Positions 48,992 through 57,712 of a stretch of 64,000 nt of DNA are shown here, in pieces. The first letter of the stretch is position 1. Every line of letters begins with the position of its first letter. Source of the DNA: DASRVA01 sp050732875 (GTDB lineage Bacteria; Gemmatimonadota; Gemmatimonadetes; JACCXV01; JAHWKZ01); assembly GCA_050732875.1 (NCBI GenBank), contig JBOHRQ010000007.1, positions 6,067 through 70,066 on the forward strand. Reading direction: 5' to 3'. Made by a program: the position numbers and the translations under genes. The notes below the pieces were generated by a model that was not told where the DNA came from, did no database searches, and saw only the letters and a list, made by a program, of their open reading frames with translations.

Positions 48992-49435
48992 CTAGACGCG
49001 GATGAAATCGGCCACCTCCGGGCGGCGCCGGAGCTCTTCCAGCTCCGAGCTGCTCGGCTGCCGCGGCCGGTCGCGGCCGGCGTCGGCCACGCACAGGAAG
49101 CCGAGCGGCTCTCCGGCCGCGGCTCGGAACTGGTGCCACGTCATGGAAGGAACATGGACGAGGTCGTAGGGCCGGATCCCGCGGATTTCGGGATCCACGA
49201 GAACATGCCCCCGACCGCGCATGACGACCACCGCGTGGGCGTGCTCGTGGCGCTCGAGCGTCGTGTGCCCCCCCGGACCCACCTCGAAGTACCGGAGATC
49301 GGAGGCCAACCCCTCGGCGCGCCCGAACAGGAGCTGACGTGTCACGTCGCGGAAGGTGTTCCCCTCCTCCTTGTAGAGCTCGACCGGAACGTCCTCCCAG
49401 CGATAGTCCGAGCCCGGGCGGACCGGACCGCTCAT
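48992..49435 (-). CDS. Cupin-domain protein linked to a RuBisCO-like protein
   Basis: 147 residues. Motif 1 GGHTTLERHEHAHAVVVMRG gives His/Glu metal ligands, and motif 2 reads RPYDLVHVPSMTWHQFRA. The rest (YKEEGNTFRDVTRQLLFGRA, RPGSDYRWEDVPVELYKEEG) resembles cupins of unknown function found in sugar-acid or organic-acid pathways. ATG overlaps the stop of the RuBisCO-like gene (ATGA), so it should be part of the same pathway. It may isomerise or decarboxylate the same metabolite; that is inference. Confidence 0.83.
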   Translation of the reverse strand: MSGPVRPGSDYRWEDVPVELYKEEGNTFRDVTRQLLFGRAEGLASDLRYFEVGPGGHTTLERHEHAHAVVVMRGRGHVLVDPEIRGIRPYDLVHVPSMTWHQFRAAAGEPLGFLCVADAGRDRPRQPSSSELEELRRRPEVADFIRV

Positions 49436-50583
49436 CGACCGGCTCCCGACCGGCGGGCGCGAGGCCGCCCTGTCCCGGCCGAGATTTCGTCCGCATCGGG
49501 GCCGCCCCGTACGCGCTCCACGAACTCGCGCGCTCGCTCGCCGAGGCGCTCGCCCGCGCGATAGAGGGTGCCGCCGACGAGGAGCATGACCTCCGTTCCG
49601 TAGAAACCGAGCATCTCCCGGACCCGCTCAACGCTCATCCCGCCGGCCGGAACGGGAAGCGCGCGGCGGATCCCCGCCCACGGCCGCCGAAGCCGATCCG
49701 CCAGATCGCGGCACAAGGTCTCGTCGAACGGGAAGCGGCCCCCGGCGTGGGGGAAGACCACTGCGTCCGCTCCGTATAGCCGGAAGAGCGTGCCCAGAAG
49801 AAACGGAGCGGCGATGCGGTATCCGCCGGCGAGCGCGGGGTGGGCCACGACCGGGACGGAGGAGCGGCGCGCCAGTTCGTGGAAGGCGGGCAGCCCCACG
49901 ACCAGCGGCGCGACCAGGACCGCTCCCGCGCCCAGCCGCTCCGCGGTCTCGAGCTGACGGGCGAGCGCGGTCGGCGGACCGATCAGGTTGGGCGCGTAGA
50001 TCGCCCGATGCCCGGTCGCGTCGGAGACCCGCTCGATGGCCGCCAGACAGGCCTCCGCCCGGGTTTCGAGCGGGCAGTAGCCGGTGTCGGCCAGGCCATG
50101 GTCGTCCTTGATGACGTCGATTCCGGCCTCCGCGAGCGTCGAGCAGATCCGGCCGAGCGCATCGGGCCCGAGACCCATCGGCTTGAGCGCCGCGCAGGCG
50201 AGCGGACGGTCCTCCGCGCCGACCGCCGAGCGGATCCCCCGGATCCCGTGTCCCGGGCCTCCGAGGAGCTCGCGCAGCGCATCGGGGAGCTGGGCGTCGA
50301 GGAGCTCGACGTCGTCCTGCAGGGAGGCGTTTCCGAAGAGCAGGTTGAGGAGCTGCGCCGGGTCGTCGCCCGCAGCGGCCGCGGGATACTCGATCGAGAC
50401 CCGATGACAGCCGTCCGGATCGGGTTCGACGGCCACGACCCGGCCCACGAGCCCGTGCCGGGCGGCCTCTCCGACGAGGGCTTCCGCGGGCAGCTCGGCC
50501 GTCTGCTCGAGGGCCAGCGCCTCGGCCCGCTCTTCCACGGATTCGCCTGCGCGGATGCGGTAGATGGCCCTTACGGCGTGCAC
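49432..50583 (-). CDS. RuBisCO-like protein (form IV)
   Basis: 383 residues. The N-terminal domain opens RAIYRIRAGESVEERAEALA. The barrel has ACAALKPMGLGPDALGRICS (K134 aligns with RuBisCO K175; the second Lys is Met136) and GIDVIKDDHGLADTGYCPL (K159, D160, D161, then His162 where RuBisCO has Glu). Gly-Gly phosphate sites VPAGGMSVERVREM and VGGTLYRAG are present. The loop-6 Lys is not seen. It therefore cannot be a true CO2-fixing enzyme but may enolise or decarboxylate a sugar-acid phosphate. The start is GTG with no obvious ribosome site. Confidence 0.9.
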   Translation of the reverse strand: MHAVRAIYRIRAGESVEERAEALALEQTAELPAEALVGEAARHGLVGRVVAVEPDPDGCHRVSIEYPAAAAGDDPAQLLNLLFGNASLQDDVELLDAQLPDALRELLGGPGHGIRGIRSAVGAEDRPLACAALKPMGLGPDALGRICSTLAEAGIDVIKDDHGLADTGYCPLETRAEACLAAIERVSDATGHRAIYAPNLIGPPTALARQLETAERLGAGAVLVAPLVVGLPAFHELARRSSVPVVAHPALAGGYRIAAPFLLGTLFRLYGADAVVFPHAGGRFPFDETLCRDLADRLRRPWAGIRRALPVPAGGMSVERVREMLGFYGTEVMLLVGGTLYRAGERLGERAREFVERVRGGPDADEISAGTGRPRARRSGAGR

Positions 50584-50674
50584 GTTCGGACACTACGTGA
50601 GGGACCCGCTGTCGGCCAGCCGAATGGAGCCCTCAGCCGATCCGTCGCCAGCGAGTCAGCTCCATGGGCTCGGA

Positions 50675-51064
50675 CTACAGATCCTCGCGCTCGACGTTCA
50701 TCTCGATGACGTTCCCGTCGGGATCGGTGATATAGATCTGGGCCCAGGGCGTGGCGTTCAGGGGACTGTCCTTCAGCGCCACGCCGTGAGATCTCAGGTG
50801 CGCCAGCGCTTCGTCATGATTGCGAACGCGCACCGCGAAGTGGCCGTCGCGGGAATCGACCTCGGTCGTCCCGCGCAGGCTCCGCGGCGTGGTGTGGACG
50901 ATCAGGTGGAGCTGCCGGTCGCCCAGCGCGTACCATGCGCCCGGAAAGTCGAAGGGCGGCCGCTCCAGCTCCCGAAGGCCCAGGACCCCGCCATAGAACC
51001 GCTTCGCCCGCTCGAGGTCCGTCACCGTCAGGCTGACGTGATGGAGGGTTTCGATCGCGAGCAT
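50675..51064 (-). CDS. Glyoxalase/VOC-family protein
   Basis: 129 residues with both beta-alpha-beta-beta-beta modules. The first begins ETLHHVSLTVTDLERAKRFY and the second GHFAVRVRNHDEALAHLRSH. Candidate metal ligands are His in HHVS, His in DGHFAV, and Glu in DPDGNVIEMNVE. These point to a fosfomycin-resistance- or glyoxalase-like enzyme or a dioxygenase. Substrate is not shown. It stands alone between the RuBisCO-like gene and a divergent membrane protein. Confidence 0.87.
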   Translation of the reverse strand: MLAIETLHHVSLTVTDLERAKRFYGGVLGLRELERPPFDFPGAWYALGDRQLHLIVHTTPRSLRGTTEVDSRDGHFAVRVRNHDEALAHLRSHGVALKDSPLNATPWAQIYITDPDGNVIEMNVEREDL

Positions 51065-51206
51065 GGCGGCCTCCCGGGCGGGGATCGTTCGTGGCGGACG
51101 GGTCAGGGTACGGGCGGTTCGGGGCCGGCCCTTGTCGGCCCGTGCCCCACGACCATTTTAAGCGTTGTCCCGCCACGATGGCTCATGCGGAGCTGGGGGA
51201 AGCTGG

Positions 51207-52085
51207 ATGACGCGACTGAAGTTCCTGGTCAGAGGTCTCACTGGCCGGCTCGCCCGATCGCCCGATCTCACGACCCTCGGGCTGCTGGGCCTGCTGCTGG
51301 GAGGGCTGTGCGCTGCGGCAGCGCTCGTCCGGGGCGCCGCGATTCCGCCGGAAGGGAACCTGCTCGACACGGCGAGCTTCGACGGCGCCGTGGGGGTGTT
51401 CATCCTGACGCTCGCCGTCCTCGCTCCGGGAGTGAGCTGGACCCCCCGGGGCCGGCGGGTATGGGCCGGGTTCCTGATCGTCTTGACGCTCTACTCGTAC
51501 GGAATCGAGACCCTCCAGGCTTTCCGCGGGCTGGATCCCCGCTTCTCCGAGGTGGCCGGGCCGCTGGACCAGGCAGCCGGCGGGCTCTTCTTTCTCACCG
51601 CCGTGGGCATCATGGTCTGCTTCATCGTCCTGGCCGTGAAGTATTACCGCGCCGAGCCCGGCCCGGTCACGGTGGCGGTGCGATACGGGGCCGCGGCCAG
51701 CCTCGTCGCCTTCGGCGTCGGGATCTGGATGAGCCTGGTGACGGAGGGGCGGCACGTTCCGGAAGCGGGCAATCTCCTGTTCCTGCATGCCACCGGATTC
51801 CACGGGCTCCAGGCGGTGCCCCTCGTCGCGCTGCTCCTGCGCTGGGCGGATGCGCCGGAAGCGGCCGCCCAGCACCGGGTGCACGTGGGCGGGATGGCCT
51901 GGCTGGGGGCCTGCGTCGCGATCGCCCTGCAGTCGGGTTCCGGCCACGGGATCACCGAGCCGTCGCCCGCCACGGCCACCGCGGCAGTCCTTCTGTCGGT
52001 CTTCGGGGTCACCGCGCTTCTCGCTCTCGCGGCCTGGCTGAGGACCGCACCGCCCTGGAGCGGGCCCGAACCGGCCACGGCGTGA
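51207..52085 (+). CDS. Hypothetical multi-pass membrane protein
   Basis: 292 residues from an ATG after GGGGGA. About eight hydrophobic segments are visible, among them LTTLGLLGLLLGGLCAAAAL, AVGVFILTLAVLAPGVSW, FLTAVGIMVCFIVLAVKY and LLSVFGVTALLALAAWL. There is a conserved-looking HATGFHGLQAVPLVALLL with two His near the middle. No family is recognised. The position between the VOC gene and the inositol locus gives no clear clue. Confidence 0.7.
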   Translation: MTRLKFLVRGLTGRLARSPDLTTLGLLGLLLGGLCAAAALVRGAAIPPEGNLLDTASFDGAVGVFILTLAVLAPGVSWTPRGRRVWAGFLIVLTLYSYGIETLQAFRGLDPRFSEVAGPLDQAAGGLFFLTAVGIMVCFIVLAVKYYRAEPGPVTVAVRYGAAASLVAFGVGIWMSLVTEGRHVPEAGNLLFLHATGFHGLQAVPLVALLLRWADAPEAAAQHRVHVGGMAWLGACVAIALQSGSGHGITEPSPATATAAVLLSVFGVTALLALAAWLRTAPPWSGPEPATA

Positions 52086-52130
52086 GCCGAGAGCTCCCCT
52101 CCACACCCGATGACCGGCTCGATGCGGTGA

Positions 52131-53669
52131 TCACACGGTCGGGAAACCGAGATCCTTTCCCCGTTGCTGCGTGGCGGGCCAGCGCGCCGTGACCACCTTG
52201 CCGCGGGTGTAGAACTTCACCCCTTCCATCCCGTGCACGTGGGCGTCGCCGAACAGCGAGTCCTTCCATCCGCCGAAGGAGTAGTAGGCCATGGGAACGG
52301 GGATCGGCAGGTTGATCCCGACCATCCCGATCTGGATCTCGCTCTGGAACCGGCGCGCCGCGCCGCCGTCGTTGGTGAAGATCGCCACCCCGTTGGCGTA
52401 GGGACTGGCGTTGACGAGATCGACCGCCTCGTCGTAGCCGTCGACGCGCACGACCGACAGGACCGGGCCGAAGATCTCGTCCCGGTAGACGGACATCTCC
52501 GGTCGGACGTGATCGAAGAGGCAAGGCCCGAGGAAGAAGCCGCCGTCCCCTTCCCCCGCGCCGGCGCCGCGTCCGTCGACCGCCAGCCGGGCGCCCTCGG
52601 CCTCGCCTTTCTCGAGGTACCGCGTCACGCGCTCGAAGTGCTGGCCGGTAACGAGGGGCCCCATGTCGCTGTCGGGCTGCATGCCGTCGCCGACCCGGAT
52701 CGCCCGCATGCGCTCCTCGACCAGCGGCAGAACTGCGTCCGCCGCTTGGCCGACCGTGACCAGCACCGAGATCGCCATGCAGCGCTGTCCGGCCGAGCCG
52801 AAGGCCGCGTTGACCGCCGAGTCGGCGGCCAGCTCCATGTCGGCGTCGGGCAGGACCACCATGTGGTTCTTGGCGCCGCCGAGCGCCTGGACGCGCTTGC
52901 CGTGCCGCGTCCCGGTCTCGTAGACGTGGCGCGCCACCGCGGTCGAGCCCACGAAGCTCACCGCCGAGATCCCCGGATGCTCGAGAATCCGATCCACCGC
53001 CACCCGGTCGCCGTGCACGACGTTGAACACGCCGGCGGGCAGCCCCGCCTCCTCCCACAGCCGGGCCGCGATCAGCGACGGCGATGGGTCCTTCTCCGAG
53101 GGCTTGAGCACGAAGGTGTTCCCGGCCGCGATGGCGATCGGGTACATCCACATCGGGACCATCACCGGGAAGTTGAACGGCGTGATCCCCGCGACGACAC
53201 CCAGCGGCTGGCGGATCGAGTAGCTGTCCACGTTCGTCGATACGTTCTCCGAAAACTCCCCCTTGAGTAGCTGCGGGATCCCGCACGCGAACTCGACCAC
53301 CTCGAGGCCGCGCTGCACCTCGCCGCGGGCGTCGGCGAGCACCTTGCCGTGCTCGCGCACGATGCTCTCGGCGAGCTCGTCCGCGTGGCTCTGGATCAGC
53401 TCGCGGAAGCGAAAAAAGATGGCCGTGCGCTGGCCGAGCGGGGTGCGGCTCCACTCCGGGAATGCCGCGGCCGCGGCGGCGACCGCGCGATCGACGTCGT
53501 CGGAAGTCGCGAACGGCACCACGGCCGTGGGCCGGCCCGTGGCGGGATTGAACAGTGTGCCGTGCCGCTCGGTGCCGCCCACGTCGGTCCGGCCGCCGAT
53601 CCAATGCTGGAGGCGGGGCAGCCCCTCGGCGGTTTCCTGCTGATCCTCCATGCGAGCCGTTCGGCTCAT
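52131..53669 (-). CDS. iolA: CoA-acylating (methyl)malonate-semialdehyde dehydrogenase
   Basis: 512 residues. NAD- and CoA-dependent: malonate semialdehyde to acetyl-CoA, the last step of inositol breakdown, or methylmalonate semialdehyde to propionyl-CoA. The active-site Cys is in AFGSAGQRCMAISVL. Family-specific segments are GVVAGITPFNFPVMVPMWMY, ISAVSFVGSTAVARHVYETG and SFGGWKDSLFGDAHVHG. The Glu base of ordinary aldehyde dehydrogenases is absent (ALGGAKNHMVV), as expected for MmsA/IolA. It is transcribed with the upstream lacI gene, 15 bases away. It could also serve the pyd pathway. Confidence 0.94.
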   Translation of the reverse strand: MSRTARMEDQQETAEGLPRLQHWIGGRTDVGGTERHGTLFNPATGRPTAVVPFATSDDVDRAVAAAAAAFPEWSRTPLGQRTAIFFRFRELIQSHADELAESIVREHGKVLADARGEVQRGLEVVEFACGIPQLLKGEFSENVSTNVDSYSIRQPLGVVAGITPFNFPVMVPMWMYPIAIAAGNTFVLKPSEKDPSPSLIAARLWEEAGLPAGVFNVVHGDRVAVDRILEHPGISAVSFVGSTAVARHVYETGTRHGKRVQALGGAKNHMVVLPDADMELAADSAVNAAFGSAGQRCMAISVLVTVGQAADAVLPLVEERMRAIRVGDGMQPDSDMGPLVTGQHFERVTRYLEKGEAEGARLAVDGRGAGAGEGDGGFFLGPCLFDHVRPEMSVYRDEIFGPVLSVVRVDGYDEAVDLVNASPYANGVAIFTNDGGAARRFQSEIQIGMVGINLPIPVPMAYYSFGGWKDSLFGDAHVHGMEGVKFYTRGKVVTARWPATQQRGKDLGFPTV

Positions 53670-53684
53670 CGATCGCTCCTTTCC

Positions 53685-54692
53685 TCAGGCGCCGCCCGAA
53701 GGCGGGCCGGTCGAGCCGCGGACCACCAGCGACGGCGGCATGAGCACGTGTCGCACCGACTCGCGCTCGCCGTCCAGGCGCTCGAGCAGCAGGGCCACGG
53801 CCGTTCGCCCCATCTCGGGCCGCGGCTGGTCGACGGTCGTCAGGTTGATGTGCCGGACGGCGGCCAGCGCGGTGTTGTCATAGCCGACCACCGACACGTC
53901 TTCGGGGACCCGAATCTCGCGCTCGGCCAGCGCGCTCAGGGTGCCGATCGCCGCCAGGTCGTTGGCCGCGAAGACGGCAGTCGGCGGAGCTCCCTCGGAG
54001 AAGAGGGCGGTCACGCCTTGCCGTCCGCCGTCCTCCGTGTAGCTCCCCGCCACGACCCGCGCATGCGCACCCAGGCCATGCCGATCCATCGCCCGCTCGT
54101 AGCCGCGCCGGCGCTCGCGCGACCCGGCGCCGCCGCCTCCGTCGATGTGGGCGATCCGCTGGTGGCCGAGCGAGGCCAGGTGCGCCACCGCCAGCGCCGC
54201 GCCGGCGAGATCGTCGTTGGCCACGCTGTCGACGGCCGAGCCGCGCGTGCGACGCGCCACCAGCACGGTGGGAACCTCGCGGCTCGCCTCGGTGATCGTG
54301 CGCATCGGGAGGACCGGGCTCGCCAGGATCAGCCCCTCCGCCCGCAGCTCCAGCATGGTCTCCAGCGCGCGCGCCTCCGACAGCTCCACGCGGTCGCCCG
54401 TCCCGATGATCGTGCGGTAGCCGTAGGCGGCGGCCTCGGCCTGGATCCCGTCGATGACCTCGGCGAAGAACGGGTTGTGGAGATCGGAGAGCAGGACGCC
54501 CAGCAGGTTCGTCCGCTGGCGGACCAGGCTGCGGGCAACCGCGTTCGGCCGGTACCCCAGCTCCGTGGCCACGCTGAGAACCCGCTGCCGCTTCTCGTCG
54601 CTGACGTTGGGGGCCCCGCGCATGACCAGCGAGACCAGCGACTTCGACACCCCGGCCCGCTCCGCGACGTCGATGATCGTAGGGCGGCTCAT
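53685..54692 (-). CDS. LacI-family regulator of the inositol locus
   Basis: 335 residues. The helix-turn-helix begins TIIDVAERAGVSKSLVSLVM with hinge YRPNAVARSLVRQRTNLLGV. A periplasmic-binding-like sensor domain follows (SDLHNPFFAEVIDGIQAEAA, AANDLAAIGTLSALAEREIR, EDVSVVGYDNTALAAVRHIN). It lies between iolA and the divergent iolG, with a perfect palindrome in the shared promoter region, so it is the likely inositol-responsive repressor. ATG at 54692 is preferred; a GTG 10 codons upstream is possible. Confidence 0.92.
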   Translation of the reverse strand: MSRPTIIDVAERAGVSKSLVSLVMRGAPNVSDEKRQRVLSVATELGYRPNAVARSLVRQRTNLLGVLLSDLHNPFFAEVIDGIQAEAAAYGYRTIIGTGDRVELSEARALETMLELRAEGLILASPVLPMRTITEASREVPTVLVARRTRGSAVDSVANDDLAGAALAVAHLASLGHQRIAHIDGGGGAGSRERRRGYERAMDRHGLGAHARVVAGSYTEDGGRQGVTALFSEGAPPTAVFAANDLAAIGTLSALAEREIRVPEDVSVVGYDNTALAAVRHINLTTVDQPRPEMGRTAVALLLERLDGERESVRHVLMPPSLVVRGSTGPPSGGA

Positions 54693-54753
54693 CGATCGGG
54701 AGCCCCTGACATCGGTTGACACATGCCACGACTATAGCACATCTTGGCTGAAA

Positions 54754-54767
54754 GTGGAACGTTCCAC
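54754..54767. promoter_or_regulatory. LacI-type operator, perfect palindrome GTGGAACGTTCCAC
   Basis: A 14-base perfect palindrome with a central CG step, as LacI-family operators have, midway between divergent lacI and iolG. The inner 12 bases, TGGAACGTTCCA, recur before the sugar ABC gene at 63196. Confidence 0.85.
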
Positions 54768-54835
54768 GGCCTCTGGCGCTCCCCGCCGTTGCCGGGGCTC
54801 CCAAGCTCAACTTCGCGACACCCTCGGAGGGCGGA

Positions 54836-55834
54836 ATGCAGATCGGCGTCATCGGCCTGGGCCGTATCGGCCAGTATCACGCGAGGATCCTCGGCGACCA
54901 CCCGGACGTAACCGCCCTCGTCGTGACCGACATCGACGGGGCCCGCGCGAGACAGGTCGCCGACGAGCTCGGCGCCGCGCCCGCCGAGACCGTGGACGAC
55001 CTCCTGGGCCGGGTGGATGCGCTGTTCATCGCCTCGCCCACCGACACCCACGCCGCCCTGATCCACGCCGGCGTCGACGCCGGGCTGCCCGTCTTCTGCG
55101 AGAAGCCGATCGCGCTCGATCTGGCCTCCACCAGGGAGGTCGTCGAGCACGTCCAGCGGGCCGGCGCGACCGTCCAGATCGGCTTCCAGCGCCGGTTCGA
55201 CGCCGGCTACCGGGCGGCCCGGCGGGCGGTGTCGGAGGGCGGTCTGGGGCGCGTCTACGTCGTCCGCATCGCCGCCCACGACCCGTATCCTCCGCACGAG
55301 AGCTACCTCCCCGGCTCCGGAGGGATCTTCCGGGACATGCACATCCACGACTTCGACATCGCCCGCTGGGTGCTGGGCCAGGACATCGTCGAGGTCTTCG
55401 CCGAAGGCGCGGTGCTCGCCGACCCCATGTTCGGCCGGCACGGCGACGTCGACACGGTCGCGGCGACGCTCGTCTTCGACGGCGGCACGCTCGGCGTGAT
55501 GACCGGCGCCCGCCACGATCCGCTCGGCTGCGACGTCCGCTTGGAGCTCTTCGGCAGCGGCGACAGCGTTTCGGTCGGATGGGACGGGCGGACACCGCTG
55601 CGCTCCGTGGAGCCGGGGATGCCGCCGGCGCCCGAGCATCCGTACGAGCTCTTTCTGGACCGCTTCGACGCCGCGTACCGGCGGGAGCTGGCCGCCTTCG
55701 TGGACGTCGCCCGGGGGCTCGCGCCCAGCCCATGCAGCGTGGAGGACGCCGAGATCGCGCTCAAGGTGGCGCTCGCCTGCGACCGGTCGCGCCTCGAGCA
55801 TCGTCCGGTGCGCGTGGAAGAGGTGACCGTCTGA
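54836..55834 (+). CDS. iolG: Inositol 2-dehydrogenase (Gfo/Idh/MocA family)
   Basis: Oxidises myo-inositol to 2-keto-inositol with NAD. 332 residues; ATG after GGAGGGCG. The Rossmann motif is IGVIGLGRIGQYHARIL, the EKP catalytic segment PVFCEKPIALDLAS, and the active-site strand GGIFRDMHIHDFDIARWVLG with the Asp and His of IolG-type enzymes. It is the first rightward gene of the iol operon, behind the LacI operator. Confidence 0.93.
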   Translation: MQIGVIGLGRIGQYHARILGDHPDVTALVVTDIDGARARQVADELGAAPAETVDDLLGRVDALFIASPTDTHAALIHAGVDAGLPVFCEKPIALDLASTREVVEHVQRAGATVQIGFQRRFDAGYRAARRAVSEGGLGRVYVVRIAAHDPYPPHESYLPGSGGIFRDMHIHDFDIARWVLGQDIVEVFAEGAVLADPMFGRHGDVDTVAATLVFDGGTLGVMTGARHDPLGCDVRLELFGSGDSVSVGWDGRTPLRSVEPGMPPAPEHPYELFLDRFDAAYRRELAAFVDVARGLAPSPCSVEDAEIALKVALACDRSRLEHRPVRVEEVTV

Positions 55835-56712
55835 CGGGGAGCCTCAAGATCGCCGCCGCCCCCATCACCTGGGGGGTCTGCGAGGTTCCCGGGTGGGGCC
55901 GCCAGCTCGGTTCCGGCCGCGTCCTTTCGGAGATCGCCCGCGCGGGCCTCGCCGCGACCGAGCTGGGTCCGCGCGGGTTCCTGCCCGACGACCCGGCCCG
56001 GATCCGGGCCCGGCTCGCCGCCCACGGGCTCGAGCTGGTCGGGGGCTTCGTCCCCGCCGTCCTGCACCGGGCGGCGATCCGGGACGAGCAGCTCGCCCTG
56101 GTCGAAGAGAGCGCGCGGATGCTCGCCGGCGCCGGCGCGGAGGTGCTCGTCCTGGCTGCCGAAACGGGGATCCCCGGCTATGACACCTCGTTCCTGCCGA
56201 GCGACGCGGAGTGGGATGCCCTTGGGGACGGGATCGCCGGGGTGCTGGAGATCGGTCGCCGCCACGGGCTCACCGTCGCCTTCCACCCGCATTACGGCAC
56301 CGTCGTCGAGCGGGAGGACCAGATCCGACGGCTGTTGGCGACCACCGACGTGTCCCTGTGCCTCGACACCGGCCATCTCGTCGTGGCGGGCGCGAACCCG
56401 GTGGCGGTCGCGCGGGCCGCCCGGGGTCGGGTGGCCCACGTCCACCTCAAGGACGTGGACGCGGAGATGGCCGAGCGGGTTCGCGCCGGCGAGCTCGGCT
56501 ACCGCGACGCCGTCCGCCAGGACCTCTACCGCCCGCTGGGGCAGGGAGACGTGGATCTCGTGTCGCTGGTCGAGATCCTGCGCAATGACGGCTTCGATGG
56601 ATGGTATGTTCTCGAGCAGGATCTCGTCCTCGACCACGATCGCGACGGAGCGCGCCCGCTGGAGAACGCCCTCCACAGCGTCGGCTTCCTGCGCCGGCTG
56701 ATGGCCGCATGA
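55831..56712 (+). CDS. iolE: 2-keto-myo-inositol dehydratase, apparent CTG start
   Basis: Dehydrates 2-keto-inositol to the trihydroxycyclohexanedione. 293 residues with a xylose-isomerase-like TIM barrel. The start (L)TGSLKIAAAPITWGVCEVPG, VAFHPHYGTVVEREDQIRRL, SLCLDTGHLVVAGANP and VAHVHLKDVD all fit IolE. There is no ATG, GTG or TTG in frame near the expected start; the next ATG would remove about 90 residues. A CTG at 55831 overlaps the iolG stop as CTGA, the same geometry as the ATGA/GTGA junctions nearby, with AGAGGTG upstream. I use it as the start. Confidence 0.9.
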   Translation: MTGSLKIAAAPITWGVCEVPGWGRQLGSGRVLSEIARAGLAATELGPRGFLPDDPARIRARLAAHGLELVGGFVPAVLHRAAIRDEQLALVEESARMLAGAGAEVLVLAAETGIPGYDTSFLPSDAEWDALGDGIAGVLEIGRRHGLTVAFHPHYGTVVEREDQIRRLLATTDVSLCLDTGHLVVAGANPVAVARAARGRVAHVHLKDVDAEMAERVRAGELGYRDAVRQDLYRPLGQGDVDLVSLVEILRNDGFDGWYVLEQDLVLDHDRDGARPLENALHSVGFLRRLMAA

Positions 56713-57701
56713 GCGACGCGGGCAACTTGCCGCCGGCGGATGGCTCTCTATCCCTCGAGGTGCTGACGATCGGCCGGGTCTCCGTGGACCTCTACCCGGC
56801 GGACAGCGGGGTGCCGCTGGCCGAGGTGCGTTCCTTCCATCGCTTCCTCGGCGGCAGCCCGGTCAACGTGGCGGTGGCCGCGGCCCGCTACGGACGCCGC
56901 GCCGCGGTCATCACCAAGGTGGGAACGGAGGGCTTCGGCCCCTACGTCCGCTCCGCGCTGCGTGGCTTCGGGGTCGACGACCGCTATGTCGGCACCGACC
57001 CCGAGCTCCTGACCCCGATCGTCTTCTGCGAGCTGTATCCCCCGGATCGCTTCCCCATCATCTTCTACCGTCAGCCGAAAGCGCCCGATCTCGAAATCGG
57101 CCCGGGCGACGTCGACTTGGATGCCGTGCGCGAAGCGGGGGTTTTCTGGACGACCGGCACGGGACTGTGCGAGGAACCCAGCCGGTCGACGACCCTGGCC
57201 GCCCTCGAGGCCCGCGGCCGGCGGCCCCACACCGTGCACGATCTCGACTGGCGCCCCATGTTCTGGGCCTCGGAGGAGGAGGGCCGGCGCTGGCAGCTCG
57301 ACGCGCTGGGCCGGGCGACGGTGGCGATCGGGAACCGGGCCGAGGCGGCGCTCGCGGTGGGCGAGGGTGATCCGGAGGATCAGGCGAGGCGGCTGCTCGA
57401 CCTCGGCATCCAGCTCGCGTTCGTGAAGCTTGGGCCCGACGGCACCCTCGTCGCCTGGCCGGACGGCAGGGAGCGGGTCGACCCGGTGCCGGTCGAGGTC
57501 GTCAACGGGCTGGGCGCGGGCGACGCCTTCGGCGGCGCGGTCTGCCACGGCCTTCTCGCCGGCTGGGAGCCCGTCCGGATCGCGCGCTTCGCCAACGCGG
57601 CCGGCGCGCACGTGGCGGCACGCCTCGCCTGCGCCGACGCCATGCCGACCGAAGCCGAGGTGCTCGAGCTCCTGACCCGATCGGGCCAACCCGTGCCCTG
57701 A
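56709..57701 (+). CDS. iolC: 5-dehydro-2-deoxygluconokinase (PfkB family)
   Basis: Phosphorylates 5-dehydro-2-deoxygluconate in inositol catabolism. 330 residues. The PfkB N-terminal signature is FLGGSPVNVAVAAARYGRRA. The C-terminal catalytic motif is VVNGLGAGDAFGGAVCHGLL with the base Asp. IolC-type markers are LYPPDRFPIIFYRQPKAPDL and HDLDWRPMFW. ATG overlaps the iolE stop (ATGA). Confidence 0.93.
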   Translation: MSDAGNLPPADGSLSLEVLTIGRVSVDLYPADSGVPLAEVRSFHRFLGGSPVNVAVAAARYGRRAAVITKVGTEGFGPYVRSALRGFGVDDRYVGTDPELLTPIVFCELYPPDRFPIIFYRQPKAPDLEIGPGDVDLDAVREAGVFWTTGTGLCEEPSRSTTLAALEARGRRPHTVHDLDWRPMFWASEEEGRRWQLDALGRATVAIGNRAEAALAVGEGDPEDQARRLLDLGIQLAFVKLGPDGTLVAWPDGRERVDPVPVEVVNGLGAGDAFGGAVCHGLLAGWEPVRIARFANAAGAHVAARLACADAMPTEAEVLELLTRSGQPVP

Positions 57702-57712
57702 GGATCGCCATA

